Notes under the pieces: generated by a model | Seen by the model: only the letters and a program-made list of their open reading frames with translations | Told to the model about the DNA's origin: nothing | The model's database searches: none | In this document: piece by piece, positions 19,330-29,347 of the stretch | How the letters are laid out: every line of letters begins with the position of its first letter | Numbering within the stretch: position 1 is the first letter of the stretch | Translations under genes and position numbers: made by a program | Assembly: GCA_030374765.1 (NCBI GenBank) | Contig: JARGXX010000050.1 | Coordinates: 1-34,433 of the forward strand | From: Agarophyton chilense | Taxonomy: Eukaryota > Rhodophyta > Florideophyceae > Gracilariales > Gracilariaceae | Reading direction: 5' to 3' | DNA length: 34,433 bases

Positions 19330-19784
19330 ATGGCAGCATGGATGTCGACCGCATGGCAAGGCGCCGGTGTCTGTCATACGACAGCATTCGTTGGGTTCCA
19401 AGAGACGCACATGCGTATGCAAATCAGAAGCTGGTGCAGATGGCACGAACAAGCAGAACGAAATGCGCTCGGCGTTGCTCTGGGTGCAGTTGCCGCAGTT
19501 GGTGTCGTCGAAGGAAACAAAGTGATTCGAGATATCAACACAGTTGGACAGTAAGTGATTGTGGTGGTCACTGGCTTGTCTCCTGTAGTGGGGTAGAGGT
19601 ACATGTTGGAAAGCCCTCACGTGTATCGTTGCCATTCAAAAACGATACATACTACTATAACGTTGCTCGAAAAGTATCTTTTGCAGCTATGAACACACGA
19701 GTGATCAGATGTGAAACGCGATTCGAAGATGGTACAGAATTTGCGTTGTGGGTGCAGTTTACAGAATTGGGAGCGATTGCTTAG
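19330..19784 (+). CDS. Small two-exon gene with a 38-nt intron (copy A)
   Basis: An ATG at 19330 opens exon 1 (19330-19550). It ends in a hydrophobic Ala/Gly/Val stretch (Ala-Leu-Gly-Val-Ala-Leu-Gly-Ala-Val-Ala-Ala-Val-Gly-Val-Val), a possible membrane helix. A GTAAGT donor follows at 19551 and a CTGTAG acceptor ends at 19588. Removing these 38 nt exactly restores frame and adds 65 residues of mixed hydrophobic and polar text up to TAG 19782-19784. Without splicing the frame stops two bases into the intron (TAA 19552). An acceptor nine bases later (19597) would also keep frame. The product would be about 138 residues; I do not recognise the family. Cysteine-rich and tryptophan-rich N-terminus. 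Confidence 0.5.
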
Positions 19785-20707
19785 CGGGGGAACGGAATTT
19801 AGGCTTGATGGAAAGCTGTGCGCTTTGGAAGCAATAATGGACATCCATAGACAGATAGTGCTTAACGTGATGGATGATATCAGCTTTGGTAAAATGTACA
19901 TGTTGTTCGCGACTGTGCCCCAAGCACAGAAACGTGCACCGTAACCTTTCCGTCTCCAACCTCTTTGTCCCTCGACTGCATCTGAACAGATGCTGATTCG
20001 GCAGCGTATCTGAAACTGGCAGATGGGCAACTGTTTACGTGCAGCACTTGCGTTTGTCTACGGGGATTGCGTACCTTCCGTACTGGTATACTTCCTCCCG
20101 AGCGTAGCGAAAGCAAACTGTATTCATGAGCTGGCGCAAATGTGGATATCAAGCAGTTTTGCAGGTGACACTCCAGCAAGTGTTCTAAAGAGGAAACGGA
20201 TTGGCCAGTGTGACATCATTTGTTGGAAACTTAAAATGTCCCGGTGGGTGAGAATGCGATCAATGGGCCGTATATGCGTGCTCAAAGTTGGCCGAAACGG
20301 TGCACATTTAAAACAGTTTAGTGTACTGACTGTCTCACATCTCGTAGGGCAACCGCTGTAGATTTGGAACGCTCATAAATAGTTGTTCAGCACAGGCCGG
20401 GGCTTGATCATCTTTCTCCGCTCCTGTCTATTCTGCCATCGACTTTGGTTTGCTCGATCGAGGCCGGGGTCTTTTCGATCGTTGTGGCGTGCCCTTTTGG
20501 CTTAGGCTTAACTGACATTCCACATCGGGCGTCCATGTCCTTCATCGTTGTTCAGGAAAACACAAATTCTTCTGAGAAATTCAGCGTACTCTTCCAGCAG
20601 TACGGTTGATATTCATAGAGCCCACAACAGTGCTGTTGTAAAACAGTTCGAGGGTTTTCTGTGAAATCTCGTGATGGTATCGCGACAGGTCAGTAGCATG
20701 TATTAAC
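19785..20707. other. Spacer between duplication copies A and B
   Basis: It begins with the unduplicated continuation of copy A, containing an open stretch to 19944 that may be further 3' sequence of the small gene. On the minus strand, 20859-20581 has an open stretch of about 90 codons with an ordinary look (Tyr-His-His-Glu-Ile-Ser...Leu-Phe-Tyr-Asn-Ser). The same kind of text continues in another frame to about 20510, so it may be a broken coding fragment. I recognise no family. A short phrase near 20390 (TTCAGCACAGGCC) resembles the left edge of the duplication. Confidence 0.4.
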
Positions 20708-21633
20708 ACTTGTCCAGCACAGGTTTTGGTTTTGCCGCTTCCCTCCTGCACGCTCAACGCCGTCCTCTTTGGTTTCCCAACCCAGTGCCCACTGCTTTTG
20801 ATTTTATGCTGTGTCCCTACGCGCTTAGGTTCATGCCGAAAATCAGAAATGCGCGCCAATGCCCGTTCACCATTGACTGGGTGTAAGTTATTCCAAGTCT
20901 TCTGTTTGTTTCACTGCAGTCTGGTAGTACTTGGGTTGATCGTCATGTACCACACAATTATACAAGGCCGGTGTGCGTGGATGCGGTACAGTGTGTCGCT
21001 GGTGCCCGTGACATAGAGAGACCTGGGCATGACTTTCTTGTCTCAAATTGTACAGGTACTCTTCTCAATTCTTCAGAACGTACCAGAGCTTGGCGCTCTG
21101 TAGTGTAGTGGAGACAAGAGCGTAGTTTCAGTAACCTTAGTGCGTCGGGATGAGCAATAGTCGGCTGGGTTCTGGTTCTAAACGGTTAGATGAAATTCAA
21201 ATACATTGTAGTGGTTGGCAGGTAAGGCGATGCTAGGCTACAATCTTGCATCGGGAGCGCTTGAATAGGAATGGGGCGGCTGATCCTACAGACAAATAGC
21301 GATGGGAATTAACACAGGATTTGTCGAGTCGAACTTGAATGGCGGCTCCGAAACGAATTTGGACCACAACTACTACGTTTGTCGCCGTTCTCGAGACCAT
21401 TGTCGTCAAAGCTCGACCGGGACGTCCAAGGTGCTAGATGAAGATTGCGCCACTGAAAGCTGGGCACGAGGTACATAGCCCTTTTAGTTGAAGGAGTTCT
21501 GGTGCCCTCTTGGCGCGTCAGACCGTGTCCTGAGAGAGAAAACATTCCAACAACAACAGCCGGCGGACGCAAGGGTTGCCGCTTCAATCGTTCACTTTCC
21601 AAGTGCGGTGGGTAAGGTAAACAATGCTGTTGC

Positions 21634-21878
21634 GGGCGCGGGCTCCGCGCTCGCCGCCTGATCCTTTTCAACGGTCGAAGCTAGTGTGGAAGTTGGTCGG
21701 AGTTTTATCTGTTCTGTGGCCAAGCTGCGCTGAAACCATTTCAGGGCGCATTTGTACAGTTGCGACCGCGTGCAGTTGCAGGCGCATCTTATCTCCAGAT
21801 TTGCTAAATTTGACCATCGACAGCCTCTGGTGCAAGCAAGTATATCAAATAATCCGCAGATTGGTTGGCGCACACGGT
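21634..21878. other. Sequence present in copy B but not in copy A
   Basis: Copies A and B align on both sides (GTAAGGT...GCTGTTGC on the left; GGACTTTCGCC or GGACTCCCGCC on the right). The 245 bp between exist only in B. No TG...CA ends, terminal inverted repeats or clear target duplication are visible. A deletion in A is as likely as an insertion in B. No coding content recognised. Confidence 0.65.
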
Positions 21879-22101
21879 GGACTTTCGCCATGGTGGCGGA
21901 GTTTCGGACCACTCAACATGCGTCCGCCACTCGGAGCAAATGTCTTTCCAAGAAATAATTGCCATTCACAACGTAACAAAAATATAGCAACGCTACTATG
22001 TTTAGGACAGCTCGCTTCTTCTTTGTTATCGTGTGGTGTGGACTACATCACCCTTTCCTATGATTTCGTGACCGAGGTTTCTTTCTCCGTCTTTTGAGGA
22101 C

Positions 22102-22905
22102 ATGATCCGGTCTTGCGTCCTGATAGAACGCGAGAAAAGTGTGGAAAAGAAGACAGCTTATAATGCGTGTCTTGTTATTTCGCGTACTAGAGAATTTCTC
22201 TCAGTTTACGATTGCCAGCGGTATCAAGATAGGTATACTAATTACTCACAAGGCCTTTCGGCATGTGGGCTGCACGACCCAAATCGCAGCAACGAAAACA
22301 GAAGACTCCCAGATGGGTTTCCCCCCCGCTCTCCAACTAAACTACCGCCGCTTGGAAACCCTCAGACGGGCAGTCTTCCACGCTTAGAATCCATCTCCGG
22401 CCGCCCGAAAGATTCAAGAATTCCATCCGTGTATCAAACCAGCTCTCTCCGAGAACACCCGCTTAGAACATCTCAACCGAGAACTCTCCCAAGTTTGGAA
22501 TCTTCATTTGGCCGCCCGGAAGATTCAAGACTTGGATTTGGCCATAAATCCATTTCTTGTGATGTCCAACGGAGTAGAAGTGGGACCTTTCGTCCGGTGT
22601 CTCTCAATTTGTCTCAGGAAGCAAGTTGCGCTTACCCCAACCAAGACTGCATTCCAGTCCCACGGAAATGCCACACAACAGCCACCATGAGGAAAAAGTG
22701 TGGCGAAGAGGCAACGTTCTGGAAGTACTTCAGGAACATAATAGTCTGGAAGAAGGAGCGCCAGAGATTTCACAGGGGGTTTCTTCAGAAAACATTCACC
22801 AATATGCAGTTCCCGTGCCTTGTTCTGCCCCGCAAGCGTTGTATTCCACGCAAGAAGTTTCCAAGCAGTTCTCCTGAGCATAACCTTCAGGCGACAGAAC
22901 ACTGA
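22102..22905 (+). pseudogene. Truncated paralog of the zinc-finger gene (copy B, plus strand)
   Basis: Almost identical to 16615-17418: ATG at 22102, 267 codons, two 37-codon repeats at 22339-22560, same internal shift of frame relative to the minus-strand paralog, no zinc fingers. Differences from copy A are a handful of substitutions (for example Lys for Glu and Ile for Leu in the first repeat). It lies convergent to the minus-strand copy at 23240-24180. Conservation between A and B reflects recent duplication, not proof of selection. Confidence 0.6.
22339..22560 (+). repeat. Two 111-bp coding repeats in copy B plus-strand paralog
   Basis: Units 22339-22449 and 22450-22560 correspond to 16852-17073 in copy A with very few base changes, in the same frame. 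Confidence 0.85.
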
Positions 22906-23239
22906 TAGAAGTTTGTGGATAACTTACTACATTACGGCTAGAGTCGCAAGCTATACTTTCCTCACACCCGTTGATAAACTGTGACGATTGGGGTGCTCTG
23001 CGCATACATGGCTCAAATTATCCTCCATCTCCGTAAAGTAGATCTCGTACAGCCTAAATTGCAAATGCTCGAAAGCTTAATGAGCAGTTTTCATGTGGAA
23101 TTCGATCAGTGCTCTTTGCAAAACCTGGCTACCCGATCCAATATGAATATGTCAAAGAAGATGGTTTCAAAAGCAATTGCAAAGAGAAATGTTAGAAAAG
23201 ACCGACGTGATTGAGATCCGCAGTGAAAGCTGAAGTAAC

Positions 23240-24180
23240 TCACTTTTCGATGAATGGCTTGGATGTGTCGCACCTTATGATGCTTGCGACCAAACGACTT
23301 CGTACACTACTCACACTGGAAAATCTTGGGACGTTTGGTACGGGAGCCTGTGATGCCAAGTTTTTCGAGTCCTTGTCGATGATTTGGGAAAGCCGAGCAA
23401 TCAGCAGGAGCTTTACTCTCCGGCAAAAACGAATCTTCATGGAGGTTGTGCTCAGGAGACTGGTTGGGAACTTCTTGCGTGTAATACAACGCTTGCGGTG
23501 CAGAACAAAGCACATGAACTGCATATTGGTGAATTTTGCCTGAAGAAAATCTCTGTGCCATCTCTGGGGCTCCTTCTTCCGGGCTATTATGTTCCTGAAG
23601 TACTTCCAGAACGTTGCCTCTTCGCCACGCTGTTCCCCCATGGCGGTTTTGGTGTGGGATTTCCGTGTATTGTTCATTTCCGTGGGACTGGAATGCAGTC
23701 TTGGTTGGGGTAAGCGCAACTTGCTTCCTGAAACCATTCGAGAGACACGGGACGAACGGTTCCACTTCTACTCCGACGGACATCGCAAGAAGTGGGTTGG
23801 TGACCGAATCCAAGTCTTAAATCTTCCGGGCGGCCGAAAAGAGATTCGAAACCAGGAAGACTTCCCGGTTGAGATATTCCAAGCGGCGGCAGTCGAAGAG
23901 ATCTAGATTGATGGCCGGATGGAAGTCTGGAATCGCCTGGGCGGCCAAATGAAGATTCGAAACCCGGAAGACTTCCCGGTTGAGATATTCCAAGCGGCGA
24001 TAGTCGTTGAGAAACAAATCGATGGCCGGATGGAAGTCTTGACTCTTCGTGGCGGCCGAATAGAGATTGGAAGCTCGGAAGACTCCCTGCTTGAGGGTTT
24101 CCAAGCGGCGGTAGTCGGAGAGCGCGGGGAAACTCATCTAAGCTTCTTCTGTTTTGGTTGCTGCGATTTGTGTAGTGCAA
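23240..24180 (-). pseudogene. C2H2 zinc-finger gene, copy B, with nonsense codon and lost exon
   Basis: Minus-strand counterpart of 17656-18812. The three 37-residue repeats (24117-23785) are intact. A 4-nt length difference near 23700 relative to copy A moves the frame, so the linker is read in 23813-23307. That frame runs correctly into Lys-Arg-Pro-Lys-Ile-Phe-Gln-Cys-Glu. The next codon is then TAG where copy A has TGG (Trp), inside finger 1. The donor GTGAGT of the intron is still present, but the acceptor and the exon for finger 2 are deleted. The lesions differ from those of copy A, so each copy was inactivated separately. Confidence 0.78.
23785..24117 (-). repeat. Three 111-bp coding repeats in copy B zinc-finger paralog
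   Basis: Units 24117-24007, 24006-23896 and 23895-23785. The second and third units resemble each other more than in copy A (both read Leu-Gly-Ile-Ser-Gln-Pro-Gly-Ser-Leu-Pro-Gly-Phe-Glu-Ser). This suggests local conversion between neighbouring units. Confidence 0.85.
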
Positions 24181-24696
24181 TCGCCTTCTCTAGAGAAACC
24201 CCGAAAACTGGTGTGCAACAAGTTCACTGTCCATATTAAACGATTGGGTTGTTTGTTGCGTGAGATGCCTTGCTTATTTCGAGGGAAGACGCAAGGATTG
24301 AAACGCATGTAAAGTACACAGAACGAACGGTGAGAGACACGCTTCAACACACAGAGGGCGATATTTCTCGACCAACGTTGATGGCAAAGACGCAAGGTAG
24401 CTCGGTGTTCGCCGGCGACACCAGCGTCCAAGTACTGAAAAGTGTGATCTGTTTCAATTCGATCTAGTGTCCGAAAGTACTCGAAGTTTTTCGTCACGGA
24501 GCATCATCTCTCATCGCAGCCGAAAAGCACACTGGCTTCCATCCTCTGTGAAAACCAAAATTTGAACGCGATGTGAATCATCTTGGACCAGTTTTGTCGC
24601 AATAAACCAGAACAGAAAGAATTCAGGAGCTTTGCTCTCCAACAAAATCGCGGACTGAACAGCATTTGATTCTCGTTGCAAAACAGAGGGAAGCGC

Positions 24697-25100
24697 ATGG
24701 CAGCATGGATGTCGACCGCATGGCAAGGCGCCGGTGTCTGTCATACGACAGCATTCGTTGGGTTCCAAGAGACGCACATGCGTATGCAAATCAGAAGCTG
24801 GTGCAGATGGCACGAACAAGCAGAACGAAATGCGCTCGGCGTTGCTCTGGGTGCAGTTGCCGCAGTTGGTGTCGTCGAAGGAAACAAAGTGATTCGAGAT
24901 ATCAACACAGTTGGACAGTAAGTGATTGTGGTGGTCACTGGCTTGTCTCCTGTAGTGGGGTAGAGGTACATGTTGGAAAGCCCTCACGTGTATCGTTGCC
25001 ATTCAAAAACGATACATACTACTATAACGTTGCTCGAAAAGTATCTTTTGCAGCTATGAACACACGAGTGATCAGATGTGAAACTCCGGCCGAGCTTTGA
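24697..25100 (+). pseudogene. Small two-exon gene, copy B, 3' end replaced
   Basis: Same as 19330-19784: ATG at 24697, hydrophobic Ala/Gly/Val stretch, GTAAGT donor at 24918, acceptor ending at 24955, exon 2 in the expected frame. The match with copy A ends after Arg-Cys-Glu-Thr at about 25085. The frame then reads four foreign residues (Pro-Ala-Glu-Leu) into TGA 25098-25100. The last 24 or so codons of the copy A gene are missing because the duplication block ends here. Confidence 0.6.
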
Positions 25101-25132
25101 TGGTAGCGGTCTCAAGAGCTACAAAAAAGCAA
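25086..25132 (-). repeat. Inverted 47-bp repeat piece at the junction to the RB gene
   Basis: The reverse complement matches 16137-16183 at 45 of 47 positions. It sits exactly between the broken end of the copy B small gene and the first RB-like text. This marks a rearrangement breakpoint, perhaps the residue of a third, inverted repeat copy. Confidence 0.85.
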
Positions 25133-27972
25133 CACCATACGGTCGTGCATCGCACACCGCCTTCATGGTTGCAGCAAACGTTTGGAGAAAGCTACGCTTT
25201 CTCATTGGTCGCCGTTTGCTTCACAATCACCCCTCTGTTTCACGACCCTCGCATGGCTCTTGTTCATCATTGCAAAGGCCTCGCTCTCATCTCCGTCCGG
25301 GTCCTGGTACCACCATTTTTAAACCTACCATTTGCTGCTCGCCTGCCTCACGCAGTCCGGTCTCATTGCAGCATACAATCCTGAGAACGCCGTATTTCGT
25401 ATCACATGCGCCGTGTCGAGCGAGTTGCACCAATACCAACGCACAGTTGTAACTCTCCTACCCCCCGCTATCCTCACTCGGTTATCGTTCTTTCAGGCTA
25501 CTGAAGATGATATCGATGCCCATGGCAAGTCAATAGATGAAGTGTATGCACAACAACTCACCGCTGTCGATGACCGTATTGTAAGCGACGAACGTATCTT
25601 TCTTCATGCGCCACAGCTTACTGCCGTTGCCGCTTTACCACTCTCGCTCCCCTTACCACGTCAGTCTTCATGCGCTGGAACATCAAATTCGTGGCAAAGC
25701 CTCCGCCCAGTACAACCATCCGTCGCTGCACTGTTCAAACGCAACAAGGACCCGTCTGTGCCCGTACGATCTCCGGCCCAGCCCACTACCCACGCAGCAC
25801 CATCAACGCCTAAAGCCTCATCACAGCCTTCCACAACTCTCAATCGCAAACGTCGTATGGACGGCGAAAACCAGTCTGCAGCACCTACCCCACGCCCCCG
25901 AAATCTTCGGAAGGCTTCCGACTTTGCCGTCACCCCATCATAAGCCCGCCCGCCTACGCCGTGTCGCACGCGCACTCAATCTGCCATGCATTCGTCACTG
26001 TCATTCCCGGTTCGCTTCTCACGCTATCTGTCCACTCACCCTGATGCATTGGAGGCACTGGCCACAGTAGCTGTCGTTACGCCGCACTGTACGACTATCG
26101 TGCCTCCTATACCTCCATCATCAAACATTGCTCTCACTCCCGGCACTGACAACAATCGATCTGCAACATGGATCAGTGAGCTGAAGCAGAAACGACCAGA
26201 AACTCGAAGCGAAACGTGTCTCACATGCCCGCCAGAAAGTGTGGCTATATCGCACGATCTGAGAAGGGTCACTGGGGGTGGTCGCCCATTATACGCTATC
26301 ATTGATGTTGGCAGACGGTACTCTGATGCCTTGTGACGTGATTATGGATCTGAATAATTCCCGGTACAAACGTGAAGCTCTGGCTATCTGTTTCTCAACC
26401 ATCGAAGGTATTCTCGAGAAGGAACTTCGTCGGTTACGCGAACAGCCTGAAAAGTTTAATAGCAATGTACTTCACAACTACATCCTACACAAAAGCTTTC
26501 TCACTTTCGCGTGGGATACCGCTGTCTATGCCTAGGGTAGAAGGGATCTTCACGTTTTCACAGTTGCCTATCGTGCGTTCAATGTATCACCCTTTGAGCT
26601 TACGAGGCGCTGTAAACATTCTATACCCTTGTACCACAGATGCCACATCGCTTGGTTAATCATTCGAATAGCTGTGACGCTCGTATTCTAGAATGGATGG
26701 CATGGAGACATGACTCGCCTCTGGTACGAGTTCTTCAAGCATGTAGTCGAGATTTCCTTTGTACGCAAGATGAGCAGAAACCGTTCTAACCAAAAGAGAA
26801 ATTTGTCGGAGCGAGTGTTGGTGAACACACAGATGTCCGATCAATCACCAGAACATAATGAACAGCCAGAAAGTGTAGAACAATCCCCGATTACGCCGCA
26901 AAAGCAGAAGATCGAAGAAGGACAACGTATAGAAACAAAGGCGATGATCACACTAAGGTTGAAAGAAATGGGGCGTCCGGAACGACTGTACGGAGATGTT
27001 GAAGCCAGAGCAAGAGTTCTAGACTTCTTTTTTGAAAAATTGTTTGCCCTGGCAAGCACTAGAATAGGGGATTTGTTAGGAAGACTTGGCCCCACCAACC
27101 TTCGTTCGGCAGTGTGGAAAAGCGTGCAGTATGCTCTGTGGTGCAGATGGAATTTGACAGTCAACAGACATATTGACTTGATCATCCTGTTTGTGATAGA
27201 TGGCGTGGCCAAGATCCAACATATCCAACTGCAGTTCCGCCATATCGTGTGGCACTACAATCAATTGGAGCACACAAGTGATCCCACATTTCGGAGCAAT
27301 TCTCCACCAGTGTCCCATAACATTTTTCTCGGAGATTTCGGGCATTTGTTGGCGGAAGATGCTGCAGATGATAGTGGGCCACGACCGGAATCGACGACTG
27401 AAGAGACAGGCGATATCATTCGCTTCTATAACGAAGTGTTTGTGCCTTACATGAGCAACTTCATCGTACTGACGGGCGAAGATATTGAAGGCCGAGATGC
27501 AAAGAGATTAGCGGAAGCATTGCGAGCGAGTAAGGCAGACGACCAAGCTTCAGAAGGTTTGAATGACCTTTCCAGACGGGCAAGCCGCCGTCAGGGAAGG
27601 GAACAAAAGAAAATGTTTGGGGATATTGATCGTAAATTATTGCAGAGTGCTATGCGCATCATGAAGACACAAAGATCCCCAAAACAAATCGGATCGATTT
27701 TTGTTTCTCCCATGTCACCGTCCACGAGGAATATGGCTCTGAGTCGACAGCACAGCGTGCGGAGAAGTCAAGGCAACGATCTGGGTTCAATGACACCGGG
27801 TACTCGGTCACCATTCGCCTTTGGAGAAAGTCCTATCGGAAATGTTGCAGTGAGTCACAGAAGCCGGGAGAGAAGACGGTATCGACCACTGAGTTTCGAC
27901 GGGCCGGTTGTCGACGCAAGATGTACCGCAGTGCGGCGGGAGGTGCAAGAAGTCATCGGAAGATCAGGTTGA
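25107..27972 (+). pseudogene. Retinoblastoma-family (RB) gene, 5'-truncated and frame-broken
   Basis: RB proteins repress E2F-driven transcription in the nucleus until phosphorylated by cyclin-dependent kinases. Seen here in order: part of the N-terminal domain (Leu-Ala-Trp-Leu-Leu-Phe-Ile-Ile-Ala-Lys, then Tyr-His-Leu-Leu-Leu-Ala-Cys-Leu, 25240-25350), a Glu-Val-Tyr...Asp-Glu-Arg-Ile-Phe-Leu segment, a Pro/Ser-rich spacer, pocket A (about 26140-26750) and pocket B. Pocket A includes Ser-Pro-Phe-Glu-Leu and Arg-Ile-Leu-Glu-Trp-Met-Ala-Trp. Pocket B (about 26990-27500) includes Asn-Arg-His-Ile-Asp-Leu-Ile-Ile-Leu and Phe-Tyr-Asn-Glu-Val-Phe. A C-terminal tail with several Ser/Thr-Pro sites follows. 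In-frame stops lie at 25320, 25941 and 26533; frames change near 26280, 26628 and 26770. Short introns could explain the spacer breaks but not those inside conserved pocket text. Confidence 0.82.
26710..27972 (+). pseudogene. Longest intact part of the RB gene: pocket B and C-terminal tail
   Basis: An ATG at 26710 opens 420 codons without interruption. The first 90 residues are the A-B spacer, read out of frame for the first 20 or so. Residues about 95-270 form the B cyclin-like fold. They carry Ile-Gly-Asp-Leu-Leu-Gly-Arg-Leu-Gly, Val-Trp-Lys-Ser-Val-Gln, Arg-His-Ile-Asp, Gly-Val-Ala-Lys and Ile-Val-Trp-His-Tyr. Residues 290-400 carry Ser-Pro and Thr-Pro sites typical of CDK regulation. After TGA 27970 the same frame stays open for 28 further acidic codons to TGA 28057, which may be the original end. 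On its own this could encode a pocket-B-only protein. Confidence 0.7.
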
Positions 27973-28141
27973 GTTGTGAGAAGTACAGAGACCGATTCAG
28001 GAGATGCGGAAGATGGTAATGTGTCGCAAGGTACCGATGGGGACGACATGGAGGTCTGAAGGTGAGTTTGGTGCAGCAGACAGTTGTAGCGCTCCGTAGG
28101 GATGTACATATCCGATTACAACCGAGGGCAGTTCTGAGATT

Positions 28142-28461
28142 CACAAGATGGTAAAGCTCAAGCGAGCATCTCATAGCCGAAGCATCCCCTCGGCTTGTAA
28201 AATGGGCTATTGGTCTCTGGGTGCTTTCATGGGTATTTCGTCCGAAAGACGATACGAAGGCAAAAGCTCAAACATTTCCTTGGCTGAAGAATCTGACACT
28301 GGAGCTGAAGCTGCTGTTAAAGCTGCGACTGAGATAGTTGTTTGAGTCGCGCTTGGGAACACTGCAAAAACCCGCTGAAGCTATTTGCTCGAGGTGCTAT
28401 TGAAGCTGCGGCTGAAGCTGTGAATGAAGCTGAGACTGAAGCTACGACTGAAGATGTGTGA
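28142..28461 (+). other. Low-complexity GAAGCT-rich stretch
   Basis: Imperfect six-base repeats (GAAGCT/GCTGAA) from about 28300 to 28455 encode Glu-Ala-rich text in one frame (Ala-Glu-Ala-Val-Asn-Glu-Ala-Glu-Thr). An open stretch at 28148-28345 runs into it and ends at TGA. This could be the tail of a small gene or a plain simple repeat; there is no domain to decide. Confidence 0.5.
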
Positions 28462-29347
28462 GTCGCACCATACGAGGATGTGAACAGAGTCCGGGATTAA
28501 GTACGGGAGCGTCGCGATTCTCGGGCTCATTAAGTGGAGGCGCCGGCGACCACCTGACCGTTCCTACTACGGCGGGCAGCCAATGAAAAGACGTCAGTGG
28601 ATCCTTTCTCATTGGCTGCACAAACAGTGCTGGATCTGTTCGCAGTTGGAAGCAGCGGCCAGCTTTCTCTATTATTTTTACTGAGAGTTCTCGTGCCGAA
28701 GCGAGTTATGAGACGATGGCACGGCTGAGCCAAAGCCAGTGGAACGGCTGAGAAAAAGCACGCAATACTAGTGGCTGCTTCCGGCTCAGGCCGCCTCTCT
28801 TCCCATGTGCGGGCAGCCCTAGCTCTGGTTAGACTGAACGTCTCATCTGATATACAGTTTGCCCAAATTGGCAGGCTCCTTTAAATATTCATAACGAAAC
28901 AACTACTGATAACTGGAAGGAAGCACTGTAAATATTTCGAAATATCTGCGATGACAAAGAAATACCACGTTCTTTGACTGTAGTGTTAAAACTGTTTTGG
29001 AAAGGGGAAACGTAGCCAAACAGATCTCGACCACAACTTAAAATCTTACAAAGAGTTTGAAAAAAACTTAACGTACGCACTTGTATGAGTTCTCGAAGAT
29101 GATTACGAAGATAAATAAGCTTCTTCTTTTATTTGGTAGCACTCTCAATACTTTGTTTTTCAAAGAAAAGTGTTGATTGAAGAAGTAAAGTTAGTCAAAT
29201 GCACGATTGGTGTAGAAATCTTATTAAGGGAAAAAGCAGACTGAGCACTAAAGATGAATGTGTACTGTCATCGACAATGATAGGAATTGTTACAATGAAC
29301 GGATTATATTCATAAAAACTGTGATAACCGACTAACGTGAATGCTTC
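28462..29347. other. Spacer, GC-rich then AT-rich, no gene recognised
   Basis: The first 350 bases are GC-rich with ACGTCA and paired GGCTGAG words (28725-28751), compatible with a promoter-like or CpG-rich segment. From 28860 the sequence turns AT-rich and featureless up to the LTR of the third copia element. No supported coding region. Confidence 0.4.

Larger units (their letters stand above)
15300..19712. repeat. Segmental duplication, copy A
   Basis: This block is repeated in direct orientation at 20708-25085. The left part (to about 16430) matches at roughly 80% by eye with small indels. The part from about 16430 is almost identical to copy B (21917 onward), apart from local patches. 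Copy A alone has a 230-bp solo LTR at 15517-15746, and alone keeps the zinc-finger 3' exon at 17641-17766. It holds three gene-like units: a plus-strand paralog at 16615, a minus-strand zinc-finger paralog ending at 17656, and a small plus-strand gene at 19330. Confidence 0.92.
20708..25085. repeat. Segmental duplication, copy B
   Basis: Direct repeat of 15300-19712, lying about 5.4 kb downstream. It lacks the solo LTR of copy A (empty site at 20980-20991) and lacks about 125 bp holding the second zinc-finger exon (junction near 23127). It carries about 245 bp absent from A at roughly 21634-21878. From about 21917 it is almost identical to A. It ends abruptly at 25085, where the small gene's exon 2 is cut and an inverted repeat piece begins. 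Confidence 0.92.

Noticed and set aside
19330..19554. Fis1-like tail-anchored mitochondrial protein
   Set aside because: The Ala/Gly/Val segment is reminiscent, but no tetratricopeptide helices precede it, and the splice signals suggest the protein continues.
19231..19635. A minus-strand gene opposite the small two-exon gene
   Set aside because: Open in both strands, but the plus strand offers an ATG, consensus splice sites that restore frame and a plausible hydrophobic segment; the minus frame has none of these.
15300..25085. The duplication blocks as one large DNA transposon with terminal inverted repeats
   Set aside because: The inverted 47-bp piece occurs only beyond copy B and matches copy A better; copy A has no such right end, and no transposase is present.
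25320..26535. A reassigned genetic code (TAA/TAG read as an amino acid) to explain in-frame stops in RB
   Set aside because: TAA, TAG and TGA all interrupt homologous frames across the window and frame slips occur too, which fits decay or errors. The stops are not at a consistent conserved residue.
28300..28455. A tandem-repeat or CRISPR-like array
   Set aside because: It is an imperfect six-base low-complexity run without regular spacers, in a eukaryotic setting.
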